A stretch of 64,000 bases of DNA from an uncultured Sphingomonadales bacterium (lineage in GTDB: Bacteria > Pseudomonadota > Alphaproteobacteria > Sphingomonadales > Rhodothalassiaceae): NCBI GenBank assembly GCA_947499155.1, contig CANMND010000001.1, positions 372,001 to 436,000 on the forward strand, read 5' to 3'. Below, piece after piece: positions 1 to 8,763 of this stretch (position 1 is the first letter of the stretch; each line of letters starts with the position of its first letter). The position numbers and the translations under genes were made by a program. The notes under the pieces were generated by a model. The model was not told the DNA's origin. It made no database searches and worked only from the letters and a program-made list of their open reading frames with translations.

Positions 1-24
1 CAGGTCAGCGTATCAACCAAGTAA

Positions 25-56
25 ACAAGGCCCAGACGAACACGTCTGAGCCTTGC
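25..56 (-). terminator. Hairpin downstream of cytochrome c gene
   Basis: A 13-bp inverted repeat (arms at 26-38 and 43-55, one mismatch) lies just after the cytochrome c stop on the minus strand. The T-tract is weak (three T), so it may end transcription or only protect the 3' end. Confidence 0.5.
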
Positions 57-91
57 TTATTCATTCCATAATCACTTAAGTATATTTGAAC

Positions 92-487
92 TCAGTCGCT
101 TGATGCGCGCTTGAGGAAAGCAATCACGTCATCACGGTCTTCTTCCTTGCGCAAACCTGGAAAAGCCATGCTGTTTCCTGGTATATACTCGCGCGGGTTT
201 TCCAGATAACCGTGCAGGGTTTCGTCATTCCAGACGATACCGGAGTCCTTCATGGCGGTGCTGAAACGTGCAAAGCCTTCTAATGTTCCAGCCTCACGGC
301 CCATAATATTGTGAAGGCTGGGGCCAACCCGGTTCTTGCCCTCTTCAACTGTATGACAGGCCTGGCAGCGTCGAAATATTTTCGCGCCATTATCCGCGTC
401 ACCTTCTGCCTGCGCCGGCACCGTGAACATCAGTCCAGCAGATAACACCATTGAGGCCGCAAGAGCCGCGTTCTTCAAGGTCAACAC
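92..487 (-). CDS. Periplasmic class I c-type cytochrome
   Basis: This 131-aa protein has a signal peptide (hydrophobic segment about residues 8-24, likely cut after AQA near 27). The mature domain is about 104 residues. It carries one heme-attachment motif CQACH at 41-45 and a likely methionine heme ligand in NSMAF (Met107), as in cytochrome c2/c550 electron carriers. It probably shuttles electrons between the bc1 complex and an oxidase, or to another periplasmic enzyme. It is divergent from the TDO-like gene, with about 230 bp between them. The class is secure; the specific partner is not visible. Confidence 0.9.
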   Translation of the reverse strand: MLTLKNAALAASMVLSAGLMFTVPAQAEGDADNGAKIFRRCQACHTVEEGKNRVGPSLHNIMGREAGTLEGFARFSTAMKDSGIVWNDETLHGYLENPREYIPGNSMAFPGLRKEEDRDDVIAFLKRASSD

Positions 488-716
488 AAGTTTCTCCTTT
501 TATTCTTGCTATGAGATGCCATCGGAGCAGCCAAAATTCTTTCAAAGCAATATAGCCACAACATGGCAACTCATGCCTTATTCCGATTTATTATGCAGAG
601 CACCTTGTCTTTCATACAGGAAAACGACAAGGCTTAATGCAGGAAAATGCCATAACCAGCGGTGGCGCATCGTCGCGCTACCTCTTTATATTGTCTCCAA
701 ACAGGAGTTTCACAAG

Positions 717-1454
717 ATGGACAAGGATGCGATCTATAAAAGTATGGAGGGAGCAGGGACTAGCGATTACGAAAAATATCTTGATACCAAAACACTGTTC
801 TCGGCACAAAAACCCTTCTCAGAATTTTGCAATCGAGATGAGCTTCAATTCCAGATCGTGCACCAGGTCGAAGAATTATGGATGAAGCTTATGGCTTACA
901 CCCTGCTTGATATCGACGACTATATAAAGGCGCGCAACACCAACCGCGTCATAACCCTTTTCCAGCGCGTTCATATGCTGATGCGTCTCCTGACCGAACA
1001 ACTGACCGTGCTTGAGACCATGTCACCCAAGGAGTATCAGGAAATCCGTCTGCAACTGGGCAATGGATCAGGCCAGGAATCTCCCGGCTTCCGGACTCTT
1101 CTAAAAATGCCAAACCCGATCTGGAAAAGCTTTGAAAACGCCTATCTCAAGCAGGACAATCTGACAGTCGAGAATATCTATAACAGCGAATACACACATA
1201 GTGACGCCTATATGGTGGCGGAGTGTCTGACTGAATTTGACGAACTGTTCCAAAAATTCCGCTACCATCATATCCAGCTCGTCCATCGCAGCATCGGCAT
1301 GGATGCCAAGTCTCTCAAGGGGCGTTCCGTCGAACTGCTGAAAGATGGGCTGAGCACGCGCTTCTTCCCTGAACTGTGGCGTATCCGTAATGAAATGACT
1401 GACAGTTGGGGCGGCACTTACGGCACCGTCCGGGACAGTATTACAGGACACTGA
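717..1454 (+). CDS. Tryptophan 2,3-dioxygenase family heme protein (divergent)
   Basis: This 245-aa all-helical heme protein belongs to the tryptophan dioxygenase family. Canonical members open the indole ring of Trp to give N-formylkynurenine. The ATG at 717 was chosen because AGGAG sits just upstream and family homology begins there; the open frame runs back to 423 without family sequence. Family features include IVHQVEELW (47-55), the FR..H block whose His185 aligns with the axial heme ligand, and RFFPELW (215-221). The glycine/serine-rich GTGGSSG substrate loop that normally follows the axial-His helix is absent; residues 197-205 read AKSLKGRSV instead. No kynurenine pathway gene adjoins it. 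It may be a TDO-like enzyme with another substrate. Confidence 0.75.
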   Translation: MDKDAIYKSMEGAGTSDYEKYLDTKTLFSAQKPFSEFCNRDELQFQIVHQVEELWMKLMAYTLLDIDDYIKARNTNRVITLFQRVHMLMRLLTEQLTVLETMSPKEYQEIRLQLGNGSGQESPGFRTLLKMPNPIWKSFENAYLKQDNLTVENIYNSEYTHSDAYMVAECLTEFDELFQKFRYHHIQLVHRSIGMDAKSLKGRSVELLKDGLSTRFFPELWRIRNEMTDSWGGTYGTVRDSITGH

Positions 1455-1463
1455 AAAACCATG

Positions 1464-1491
1464 AAAAAAGGGGACGCAATCGCATCCCCTG
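1464..1491 (-). terminator. Rho-independent terminator of the DUF2059-like gene
   Basis: A 9-bp stem with one mismatch (1470-1478 and 1482-1490) and a 3-nt loop is followed on the minus strand by six T. It fits the gene ending at 1519. It may also act on the convergent TDO-like transcript, though the plus-strand T-run is poor. Confidence 0.7.
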
Positions 1492-1518
1492 TTTCTGCTG
1501 TCTCTATCAAGAGGGACT

Positions 1519-2061
1519 TCAACCGCCCAACTGCTGCCTCATGCGTGGAGCCAGCTTGCGCATCAAGGTCAGGTCCGCCCCCGACACAGTTTTTGTCATG
1601 GCCAGCATTACCATAGCTCCTTCAATACGGGCGCGCACATTGGCAGGCATTGAATCCAGCATTTCAGGAGTCATATTCTCAGCCGTTTTGCGGCTGGCTT
1701 CTGGCATTTTCTCAACCTCAATCGCCATAAAGGCTGCCATCACGCGGTCACCAATACGTGCCCAGGATTCCACACTGTCAAAGCCGTGTTTCTCAGCAAT
1801 CTTTCCCATGGTCCGATAAAGTTCAGGCGTCTCCATTTTCATGAAGGCCGCGCCTCGTGTATATGGCGCGTAGGGCTTGTCTTTTGACGGGCTCATGACC
1901 TGCGAAAACTGCTCTGCCTTATCCGATTCCTGGAGTTGCTGGCCTAAAGTTGTGGCTTCCGGCAGGCTGTCAATAAACCGCTCGGCCTCATCCTGCGTCA
2001 GGCCCTGTGCCATTGCAGCCGTGCCCCATACCAAAAGGCAGCACAGCATCAAATATCGCAT
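1519..2061 (-). CDS. Exported DUF2059-like protein
   Basis: This 180-aa protein has a clear signal peptide (hydrophobic residues 3-16, cleavage near AMA-QG at 18-19). The mature part is helical and rich in Met and charged residues. Repeated phrases such as MSPS, MTPEMLDSMP and the closing ring of hydrophobic helices recall DUF2059 periplasmic proteins. No enzyme motif is visible. It follows the YeiH-like gene by 82 bp on the same strand and could be cotranscribed with it. The DUF2059 assignment is from memory of family style, so the function is unknown. Confidence 0.6.
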   Translation of the reverse strand: MRYLMLCCLLVWGTAAMAQGLTQDEAERFIDSLPEATTLGQQLQESDKAEQFSQVMSPSKDKPYAPYTRGAAFMKMETPELYRTMGKIAEKHGFDSVESWARIGDRVMAAFMAIEVEKMPEASRKTAENMTPEMLDSMPANVRARIEGAMVMLAMTKTVSGADLTLMRKLAPRMRQQLGG

Positions 2062-2143
2062 TACACTCTCCTCGCTCTCAAACTTGTCTTAATACATGCA
2101 CTGACGTGCAGCGTAACACAGAATTTCGCGCGACCACACCCTG

Positions 2144-3178
2144 TCAAACCAAAAACAAAACAACAGCAAGGGCTGCCAACATCAAAAAGACTGTCTCGCC
2201 CACGACAAGAGCCATGTGACGCGGGCCTAGTGCTCCCATGGCTTTCAATGAAGTCTTGATACCCAGTGCCGCAATCGCTGCCACCAGCATCCAGCTTGAG
2301 CTCTTTTCCATCAGGTCAACGACGAGTCGGGGAATAACACCAAGACTATTCACCACCAGAATAATTGCAAAGGCCACGGCAAAGCCTGGAACCGGAAGGC
2401 GTGTCTTCCCGGCGCTGTTATCCCGATTTCGAAAGGCAAAAGCTATGACAAGTACAACCACTGGCAATGTCGCAACACGCAGCATTTTGACGAAAGTCGC
2501 AACGTCCCCTGCTTCTTGTGAAACTGCGTAGCCTGCCCCCACCACCTGGGCCACATCATGGATTGTTGCCCCCAATAGTAGTCCGATAGTGGCATCTGAA
2601 AACCCGAACAGCGAAAACGCAATCGGATAGAGCACCATGGCAACTGTTGAAAGTGCGGTCACCGCAATGACGGTAAAAAGAGTATCCCGTTCATCTGCAT
2701 CGGCCGGTAGCACGGCTGCAATGGCAAGGGCTGCCGATGCACCGCAAACTGCGACAGCGCCACCCGTCAAAACGCCCAAGAGTAAACTTCTACCCAAAAG
2801 GCGCGCCATGAAAACGCCAACAACTATGGTCGCTGCCACAAGGACCGGCACCATAATCAAGGGTGTGATCCCCAGACTCAAAATCTCATCCGCTGTCACA
2901 CGGGCACCCAAAAGGGCAACACCGAACCGCAAAACTCGCTTGGCGGTGAAATCAATACCGGACGTAAAACGGGGATTTGCCGTCAGTCGGTGACAACCCA
3001 TCCCGATAACAAGGGCAAGCACCATCACAGGTATACCACTGACAGCACCCAGACTTATTGCCGCTGCTGCCACAAGGACACACAGCAAAAGTCCAGGGGC
3101 AAGTTGCCGGGCAGTGCCCAGGGATTGTATCATCGACACTGTCTTTACTGACCTTTCCCGATCCGGGTTTACTGACAT
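2144..3178 (-). CDS. YeiH-family putative sulfate exporter
   Basis: This 344-aa inner-membrane protein has about ten hydrophobic segments and the family signatures of the YeiH/UPF0324 group. These are the conserved FGVALLGARVT block near residue 85 and the GATIHDVAQVVGAGYAVS block near residue 205. Members are annotated as putative sulfate exporters, but transport has rarely been shown directly. The first ATG (3178) gives a charged 25-residue N-terminus before the first membrane segment; Met16 (3133) is an alternative and neither has a strong ribosome site. The divergent neighbour is glpD, about 106 bp away. Confidence 0.85.
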   Translation of the reverse strand: MSVNPDRERSVKTVSMIQSLGTARQLAPGLLLCVLVAAAAISLGAVSGIPVMVLALVIGMGCHRLTANPRFTSGIDFTAKRVLRFGVALLGARVTADEILSLGITPLIMVPVLVAATIVVGVFMARLLGRSLLLGVLTGGAVAVCGASAALAIAAVLPADADERDTLFTVIAVTALSTVAMVLYPIAFSLFGFSDATIGLLLGATIHDVAQVVGAGYAVSQEAGDVATFVKMLRVATLPVVVLVIAFAFRNRDNSAGKTRLPVPGFAVAFAIILVVNSLGVIPRLVVDLMEKSSSWMLVAAIAALGIKTSLKAMGALGPRHMALVVGETVFLMLAALAVVLFLV

Positions 3179-3284
3179 TTCCCATTACAAATGAGGTGAT
3201 AAACAAGATCACATCATTCGTCAGCCTTCTTTTTGTATTTAAGACACCATGTTAATAATGCAGGCCTAACAAAGGGAGCAAAAC

Positions 3285-4796
3285 ATGACAGACCCGATTG
3301 ATCTACTCATCATCGGCGGCGGCATAAACGGCACGGCCATTGCCCGCGATGCAGCAGGTCAGGGATTGTCTGTAATATTGTGCGAAAAAGACGATTTGGC
3401 ATCGGCCACATCATCGGCCAGCACCAAGCTTATTCACGGCGGTCTGCGTTATCTGGAATATTATGAGTTCCGGCTCGTGCGTGAATCCCTGATAGAACGG
3501 GAACGGCTTTTGCGGGCAGCTCCCCATATTATCCGCCCCATACGCTTTGTCCTCCCCCACCATCAGGGCCTGCGCCCGGCCTGGCTGTTGCGTCTTGGGC
3601 TTTTTCTTTATGACCATCTGGGTGGACGCAAAGTGTTGCCGCCAACCAGAACTCTTGACCTGCGCCGGGATCCGGCAGGCACACCCCTCAAGGAGGAGTA
3701 TAAACGCGGCTTTGCCTATTCCGACTGCTGGGTAGAAGATGCACGCCTTGTCGTCCTCAATGCCATGGACGCGGCCAGCCACGGCGCAGACATTCAAACC
3801 AGAACAGAGGTGACCAGCGCCCGGCGTGATGGCGCGCTATGGGCTATCAGACTGACCAATCATAAAGGCGAGCACCAGACTGTCAAAGCCCGCGCACTTG
3901 TCAATGCCGCCGGGCCATGGGCGGCCAAGGTCCGCGACATGCTTGAAGGGACAGGGCCAAGGCAGGCCGATATGCGCCTCGTCAAAGGCAGCCACATTGT
4001 CGTCCCGCGCTTTTATGAAGGTGAGCACGCCTATATCTTTCAAAATTCTGACGGGCGGATTGTATTTGCCATTCCCTATGAAGAGAGATTTACCCTGATC
4101 GGTACCACGGATATCCCTGTCAGCAGCGATCCGGACGCCCATGCCGGTTGCGCTATTCTGGACGAGGAAGTGCAATATCTGTGTGCTGCCGTTGGTGATT
4201 ACTTCTCACATCAGGTGACACCCAAGGACGTGGTCTGGAGCTTTTGCGGGGTGCGCCCTCTTTATGATGACAAGGCACAAGACGCATCAGCCGTCACCCG
4301 CGACTATGTTCTCACTCTTGATGGTGACAGTAACAATGCTCCGGTCTTGTCCGTTTTTGGCGGCAAGATCACCACCTCTCGCAAACTGGCCGAACACAGC
4401 ATGGCTTTGCTGTTGAAAACCATGGGCCGAAAGGCAAGAAAATGGACAGCCACGGCGCCCTTGCCCGGCGGTGACATAGCAGATGCTGCATTCGTGGCCT
4501 TCATCGCCTATATTCAGAAAGATTATCCAGGCATACCGTCCACCCTTATCAACCGGCTGGGATATGCCTATGGGACACGATCAAGGCAGATATTGGGAAA
4601 GGCCCGGACACCTGTTGATCTCGGCATGCATTTTGGTGCAGATGTGTATGAAGCGGAATTACGCTATCTTATCAAGGAAGAATGGGCCCGTACCGGTGAC
4701 GATGTTCTTTGGCGCCGTTCAAAACTCGGGCTGCATCTTGACGCCGACGTCAGAAAGGCCATCAGCCTTTGGATGGCAAATGCTGTGGCTGATTGA
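3285..4796 (+). CDS. glpD: Aerobic glycerol-3-phosphate dehydrogenase
   Basis: This 503-aa FAD enzyme oxidises sn-glycerol-3-phosphate to dihydroxyacetone phosphate at the inner membrane and feeds electrons to quinone. The N-terminus has the Rossmann FAD motif GGGINGTA (residues 11-18). GlpD-typical blocks follow: ATSSASTKLIHGGLRYLE (about 41-58), NAAGPWA (about 206-212) and GTTDIP (about 274-279). The length matches the family. AAAGGGAG sits 6-13 nt before the ATG. No glpF, glpK or glpR adjoins it, so its regulation is not visible here. Confidence 0.96.
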   Translation: MTDPIDLLIIGGGINGTAIARDAAGQGLSVILCEKDDLASATSSASTKLIHGGLRYLEYYEFRLVRESLIERERLLRAAPHIIRPIRFVLPHHQGLRPAWLLRLGLFLYDHLGGRKVLPPTRTLDLRRDPAGTPLKEEYKRGFAYSDCWVEDARLVVLNAMDAASHGADIQTRTEVTSARRDGALWAIRLTNHKGEHQTVKARALVNAAGPWAAKVRDMLEGTGPRQADMRLVKGSHIVVPRFYEGEHAYIFQNSDGRIVFAIPYEERFTLIGTTDIPVSSDPDAHAGCAILDEEVQYLCAAVGDYFSHQVTPKDVVWSFCGVRPLYDDKAQDASAVTRDYVLTLDGDSNNAPVLSVFGGKITTSRKLAEHSMALLLKTMGRKARKWTATAPLPGGDIADAAFVAFIAYIQKDYPGIPSTLINRLGYAYGTRSRQILGKARTPVDLGMHFGADVYEAELRYLIKEEWARTGDDVLWRRSKLGLHLDADVRKAISLWMANAVAD

Positions 4797-4903
4797 CGCA
4801 AAAATATGCAAAACTTCTGACATTCTCCGAAATAATCCCTATATAGGGTGAATGTGTGGCCTGCTGGCGCAATAAATACAGAAGGTGCCAGTACAGGCGT
4901 TAA

Positions 4904-6196
4904 ATGAGTTACCAGTACATGACGACTAATGTTTCAAAGGGTGCAAGCCCGGTTAGGGCGGATATCGACTGGGCCAGCACAATTCCCTTTGCGCTCGCCC
5001 ATCTTGTGTGTTTTGCTGCGATCTGGACCGGCGTGTATATGACCGATGTCATTATCGCCCTCTCCCTTTATGCTGTGCGTGTTTTCGGCATAACCGGCGG
5101 ATATCACAGGTACTTTTCACATCGTTCTTATAAAACTGGACGCGTTTTTCAGTTCATCCTGGCGTTTATCGCCCAAAGCTCCGCGCAGCGCGGCGCATTG
5201 TGGTGGGCCAGCACCCATCGTCATCATCACAGGTTTTCCGATACGGATGAAGATGTTCACTCGCCGGTAAAACGCAGCTTCCTTTATTCCCATATGGGCT
5301 GGATCTTTGACCGCAAGCACTCCAAAACCGATCTGGGCGCCATTCCGGACTTTGCCAAATACCCTGAACTGGTGTGGCTGGACCGCAACCATTATGTGGC
5401 ACCCATTACCCTGGGCTTGCTGGTCTTCCTTTTTGCCGGCTGGTCGGGGCTGATCGTCGGCTTTTTCTGGAGCACAGTCGCTACATGGCACTCCACATTC
5501 TGCATTAACTCCCTTGCTCACGTGCATGGCACCCGCCGCTATCTGACCGCTGACCAGTCAAGAAACAACTGGTGGCTGGCAATCCTCACCTTTGGGGAAG
5601 GCTGGCACAATAACCACCATCACTATCAAAGTGCTGCTTGCCAGGGATTTCGCTGGTACGAAATTGACATCACCTATTACATCTTGAAGGCACTCTCTGT
5701 AGTTGGACTCGTGCGTGACTTGAAGCGCCCGCCACAGGCAGTGGTGCGCAATGAGCAGCGCCTTGGCCGGGCTGTGGTGGAAAAAGCTGCGGGCGAACTG
5801 GCTGCAAGCTTTCAGATTGACCGCATAGCTGCCGAAATGAAGCGGGCCATTATGCTAAAGCGCGCAAGCCTTGATGCCTCCATGGATGATCTCTCGCAAA
5901 AGATGGACGGCTGGCAGCATGAAATGGCGGACCTGCTGGACCGTTGGCAACATCAAATGGATGATCATGTAGATCATGCACGGCAGGAATTTGATGATCT
6001 GGTACAAAAGATCCACCTGCCGAACATGCCAAGCCTCACGGACATGAAATCACGTGCCGCTACCATGTTCGTTCGTACGCCGTCCATGAACGAAATTGTC
6101 GAGCGCGCCCGCCAGATTATGGTTGATGATCTGCGTGATGCACTTCTCACCGCAAGCGGGGTCCCTTTGCCAAAACCCGTTCGGGTCAAGGCCTGA
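4904..6196 (+). CDS. Acyl-CoA delta-9 desaturase with C-terminal helical extension
   Basis: This 430-aa membrane di-iron desaturase introduces a cis double bond into fatty acyl chains. All three histidine boxes are present: HRYFSH (68-73), HRHHH (105-109) and HNNHH (235-239), with NSLAHVHG near 202-209 and hydrophobic segments around 27-62 and 165-195. The catalytic core ends near residue 275. The remaining ~150 residues are charged, heptad-like helix with a repeated WQHEMADLLDR / WQHQMDDHVDH phrase (about 327-350), which the core enzyme does not need. The start has only a weak ribosome site; Met6 (4919) is possible. A strong terminator follows. Confidence 0.93.
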   Translation: MSYQYMTTNVSKGASPVRADIDWASTIPFALAHLVCFAAIWTGVYMTDVIIALSLYAVRVFGITGGYHRYFSHRSYKTGRVFQFILAFIAQSSAQRGALWWASTHRHHHRFSDTDEDVHSPVKRSFLYSHMGWIFDRKHSKTDLGAIPDFAKYPELVWLDRNHYVAPITLGLLVFLFAGWSGLIVGFFWSTVATWHSTFCINSLAHVHGTRRYLTADQSRNNWWLAILTFGEGWHNNHHHYQSAACQGFRWYEIDITYYILKALSVVGLVRDLKRPPQAVVRNEQRLGRAVVEKAAGELAASFQIDRIAAEMKRAIMLKRASLDASMDDLSQKMDGWQHEMADLLDRWQHQMDDHVDHARQEFDDLVQKIHLPNMPSLTDMKSRAATMFVRTPSMNEIVERARQIMVDDLRDALLTASGVPLPKPVRVKA

Positions 6197-6237
6197 CTGG
6201 CTGGGCCAGGGAATAAAGCTTATAATATCTCTATTAT

Positions 6238-6279
6238 CACCCGGGAATATGGTGTCTCACCATCATTCCCGGGGTTTTT
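6238..6279 (+). terminator. Rho-independent terminator after the desaturase
   Basis: The stem arms CCCGGGAAT (6240-6248) and ATTCCCGGG (6265-6273) enclose a second short TGGTG/CACCA stem. They are followed by TTTTT. It terminates the desaturase transcript and may also serve the convergent DUF2189 gene. Confidence 0.9.
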
Positions 6280-6332
6280 CTGGTGCACTGCCAGACACAC
6301 GCAAACTCAAGGGACTGTTTCCATTTTAGCGC

Positions 6333-7124
6333 TCAGGCAACCAGTGCCCTATAAAGATGCCAGGTGCTGTGACCCAATATGGGCAGGACAATCGCAAGGC
6401 CGATCGCAAAGGGGATAAATCCAGCGATCAGTCCAAGAGCGATGCATCCAGCCCAGTATGTCATGGGCCAGGGATTGGTCAAAACCGCTCGCAAGGACGT
6501 GGCCATGGCCGTTGACACCTCAACATGGCGGTCGAGCATCAATGGAAACGACACGGCTGAGATTGTAAAAACAAGGGTGGCAAAAATCAGGCCGATCCCA
6601 TTTCCCGCAATAATCATGATCCAGCCCTCATTGGTGGTGAAGAGCCCGTCAAAATGTATGCCTGCAGGATTTATCTGCCCCAATGTCTGTCCGTAAAGCA
6701 CATAAGCCGCCAAAAGCCACACAGCGAACAAAACCAACAGCAAAAAGCCAAGCATCAAAATCGGCCGCAAGGCTGTCGAACGGAATACACCGAACGCCTG
6801 GCGCCAATGAATGGGTTCACCTAATTCTGCCCTCCTGCTCATTTCGTAAAGTCCAAGAGCTGCCAATGGGCCAAGCAGGCTAAACCCTGCAATTAATGGA
6901 TAAACCAAAGGATGCAATTCATATCCTGCGGCCGTTACAATCAGAACTATACATAAAATCGGATAGAGCATCGCCAGAAAGACGGCATGGGATGGCCGCT
7001 GTTTGAAATCTTCATAACCCGCGCGAATTGCGGCCCGTACATCGCCAATTGAAATTTTGCGTATATCAGGCACATCCTTAAATGATGCCAAGTGAGACTC
7101 GTGCGTCATATGCATCTGGGCCAT
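6333..7124 (-). CDS. DUF2189 membrane protein
   Basis: This 263-aa integral membrane protein has a soluble N-terminal region of about 50 residues and six hydrophobic segments. The N-terminal phrase RKISIGDVRAAIRAGYEDF (25-43) and the following PSHAVFLAMLYP match the DUF2189 family (cytochrome-oxidase-subunit-I-like annotation in some databases, without shown enzymatic function). No heme or copper ligand pattern is visible, so it is not a real oxidase subunit. It stands alone, convergent with the desaturase. Confidence 0.8.
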   Translation of the reverse strand: MAQMHMTHESHLASFKDVPDIRKISIGDVRAAIRAGYEDFKQRPSHAVFLAMLYPILCIVLIVTAAGYELHPLVYPLIAGFSLLGPLAALGLYEMSRRAELGEPIHWRQAFGVFRSTALRPILMLGFLLLVLFAVWLLAAYVLYGQTLGQINPAGIHFDGLFTTNEGWIMIIAGNGIGLIFATLVFTISAVSFPLMLDRHVEVSTAMATSLRAVLTNPWPMTYWAGCIALGLIAGFIPFAIGLAIVLPILGHSTWHLYRALVA

Positions 7125-7365
7125 ATTTAATCTCCCGTTTTCATATGCCGCTTTCCAAAATACACCTTGTTACATTGTAGTGCAATTCACCTTGCAGGCA
7201 CCGTCTTATATTCGTTCATGACTTAAAATGAGCCATGAAATCAGAATACTTGTGCACTTTATCAACCATAAGGGCAGGTCGTAAAAATTTACACTCTAAG
7301 ATAGGATTGTGTTAAGAACTTTACCATTATAATTCTTCAGGGACGTTGAAATTGAGGCCGGATGT

Positions 7366-7677
7366 ATGGCGACCGAATATCGGGAAATAGTTTTTTCTTT
7401 GCAGGAACTGGGGCAAGCAATCCAATCCTACAGAAGTGTACAGAACCCTGAACTGCCTGTCAGGCGTCCAATGGGAATCCGAATTGAAAGTGATCCTGAA
7501 ATCACTTTTCATGCACGTTTCGAATATGACGAAGATGAAGAATCGTTTACTGCCTTGCAGATTACGGCAGCTCTTATTCGCCATGCCAAGGCGACCGGAG
7601 TCCCTGTTGCCAGGAATTCCCGCAAAGCGCTTTCCATTCGTAAAAACTCAGTCATGTTACAGCTTTGGATCGACTAG
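7366..7677 (+). CDS. Small conserved-looking hypothetical protein
   Basis: This 103-aa soluble protein has no signal peptide. It starts with a short basic/acidic segment and has an acidic run DEDEE near residues 55-59. It ends in a basic RNSRKALSIRKNS segment and a hydrophobic LQLWID tail. The coding frame is open with no strong competing ORF and ordinary codon use. I do not recognise the family. It lies between DUF2189 (divergent, 240 bp) and modC (convergent, 18 bp). The ATG has only a GAGG-like site upstream. Confidence 0.6.
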   Translation: MATEYREIVFSLQELGQAIQSYRSVQNPELPVRRPMGIRIESDPEITFHARFEYDEDEESFTALQITAALIRHAKATGVPVARNSRKALSIRKNSVMLQLWID

Positions 7678-7695
7678 AAGTCGCTTCTCATCCGG

Positions 7696-8763
7696 TTAAT
7701 GAACGAGCTTTATGGTTTTGATGATGGCATAAAGATGCATGCCTTCGACAAGAGATAACCTGTGGCGAGACCGATCCGTTATTCGCGCCAAAAGTATCTG
7801 CCCCTCACATTCAAGCGATATCAAAATATGCGCACCATCAGGCTTTATGGCGCTGATCTGTACTGCAAGGATACTGTTGGCGCTGATATCGTCCGGGCGC
7901 GACAGGGAGAGAGTTACATCATCAGCACCAATCCGCATGCGCACAGTCTCACCCTGCTTGCGGTTAGGGATAGCGGCAAATAACCGGTCCTTTCCGATTG
8001 CCAATTCCACCAACCCGTCTTTTTCATCGCAGGATTGAACCGTGGCTTCCAGAACTGCTTCGGCAACACCCGTTACCGGCATCAGGTCAAGGCGCGGCAG
8101 TACATCAGCTGCTGATCCTGCAATCTCAATCCGCCCCTTATTCATCACCACCACATGATCAGCAAGTCGCGCCACGTCTTCTACTCTGTGACTGACATAA
8201 ATGAAGGGCGGCCCCCCTTCATCGCGAACCCTTTCCAGCCAGGGCAATATCTCCTGTCTTCGTGCATCATCAAGTCCGGTCAGCGGCTCATCAAGCAGTA
8301 ACAGCCGGACGTCAGCCAGAAGGGCACGGCCCAGGGCGACTCTTTGCTGCTCCCCACCTGAGAGATCATGGGTCCGCCTCGTCATAAAGTCTTCGAGTCC
8401 CAAAAGCGCGATCAGACGGGCAATCTCATGCCGGTCCGCTCTTTTGCCTGTCCGTTTCCAGCCATAAAGCAGATTGTCCTTTACCGTCATATGTGGAAAA
8501 AGTCGCCCGTCCTGGAACAGGACCCCGATGCGGCGCTTGTGAGGTGGCAGGCACAATCCTTTCGACCTGTCCAGCACGGTTTCATCCGATAATCTGACAT
8601 GACCGTCCCTTGGATGGATCAGACCAGCTATGCAGGCAATGACACTGGACTTTCCCGCACCCGATGGCCCGAATAGGGCTGTCACACCAATCGCTGGGGC
8701 TTTAAAGGCCACATCAAGTTCAAACGTGCCCAATAGATGGTGGATCCTGATATCCAAAGTCAC
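7696..8763 (-). CDS. modC: Molybdate ABC transporter ATP-binding protein
   Basis: This 355-aa ATPase energises molybdate import. It has Walker A GPSGAGKSS (32-40), the signature LSGGEQQR (about 134-141), Walker B LLLLDEP and the switch His in YVSHR. A C-terminal MOP-like oxyanion-binding domain (about 285-355) is typical of ModC. The start is a GTG that overlaps the modB stop by 4 bases, indicating translational coupling. It is the last gene of modABC. Confidence 0.95.
   Translation of the reverse strand: MTLDIRIHHLLGTFELDVAFKAPAIGVTALFGPSGAGKSSVIACIAGLIHPRDGHVRLSDETVLDRSKGLCLPPHKRRIGVLFQDGRLFPHMTVKDNLLYGWKRTGKRADRHEIARLIALLGLEDFMTRRTHDLSGGEQQRVALGRALLADVRLLLLDEPLTGLDDARRQEILPWLERVRDEGGPPFIYVSHRVEDVARLADHVVVMNKGRIEIAGSAADVLPRLDLMPVTGVAEAVLEATVQSCDEKDGLVELAIGKDRLFAAIPNRKQGETVRMRIGADDVTLSLSRPDDISANSILAVQISAIKPDGAHILISLECEGQILLARITDRSRHRLSLVEGMHLYAIIKTIKLVH

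Noticed and set aside
423-716. N-terminal extension of the TDO-like ORF
   Set aside because: It covers the cytochrome signal-peptide antisense region, lacks family similarity, and AGGAG sits directly before the internal ATG 717.
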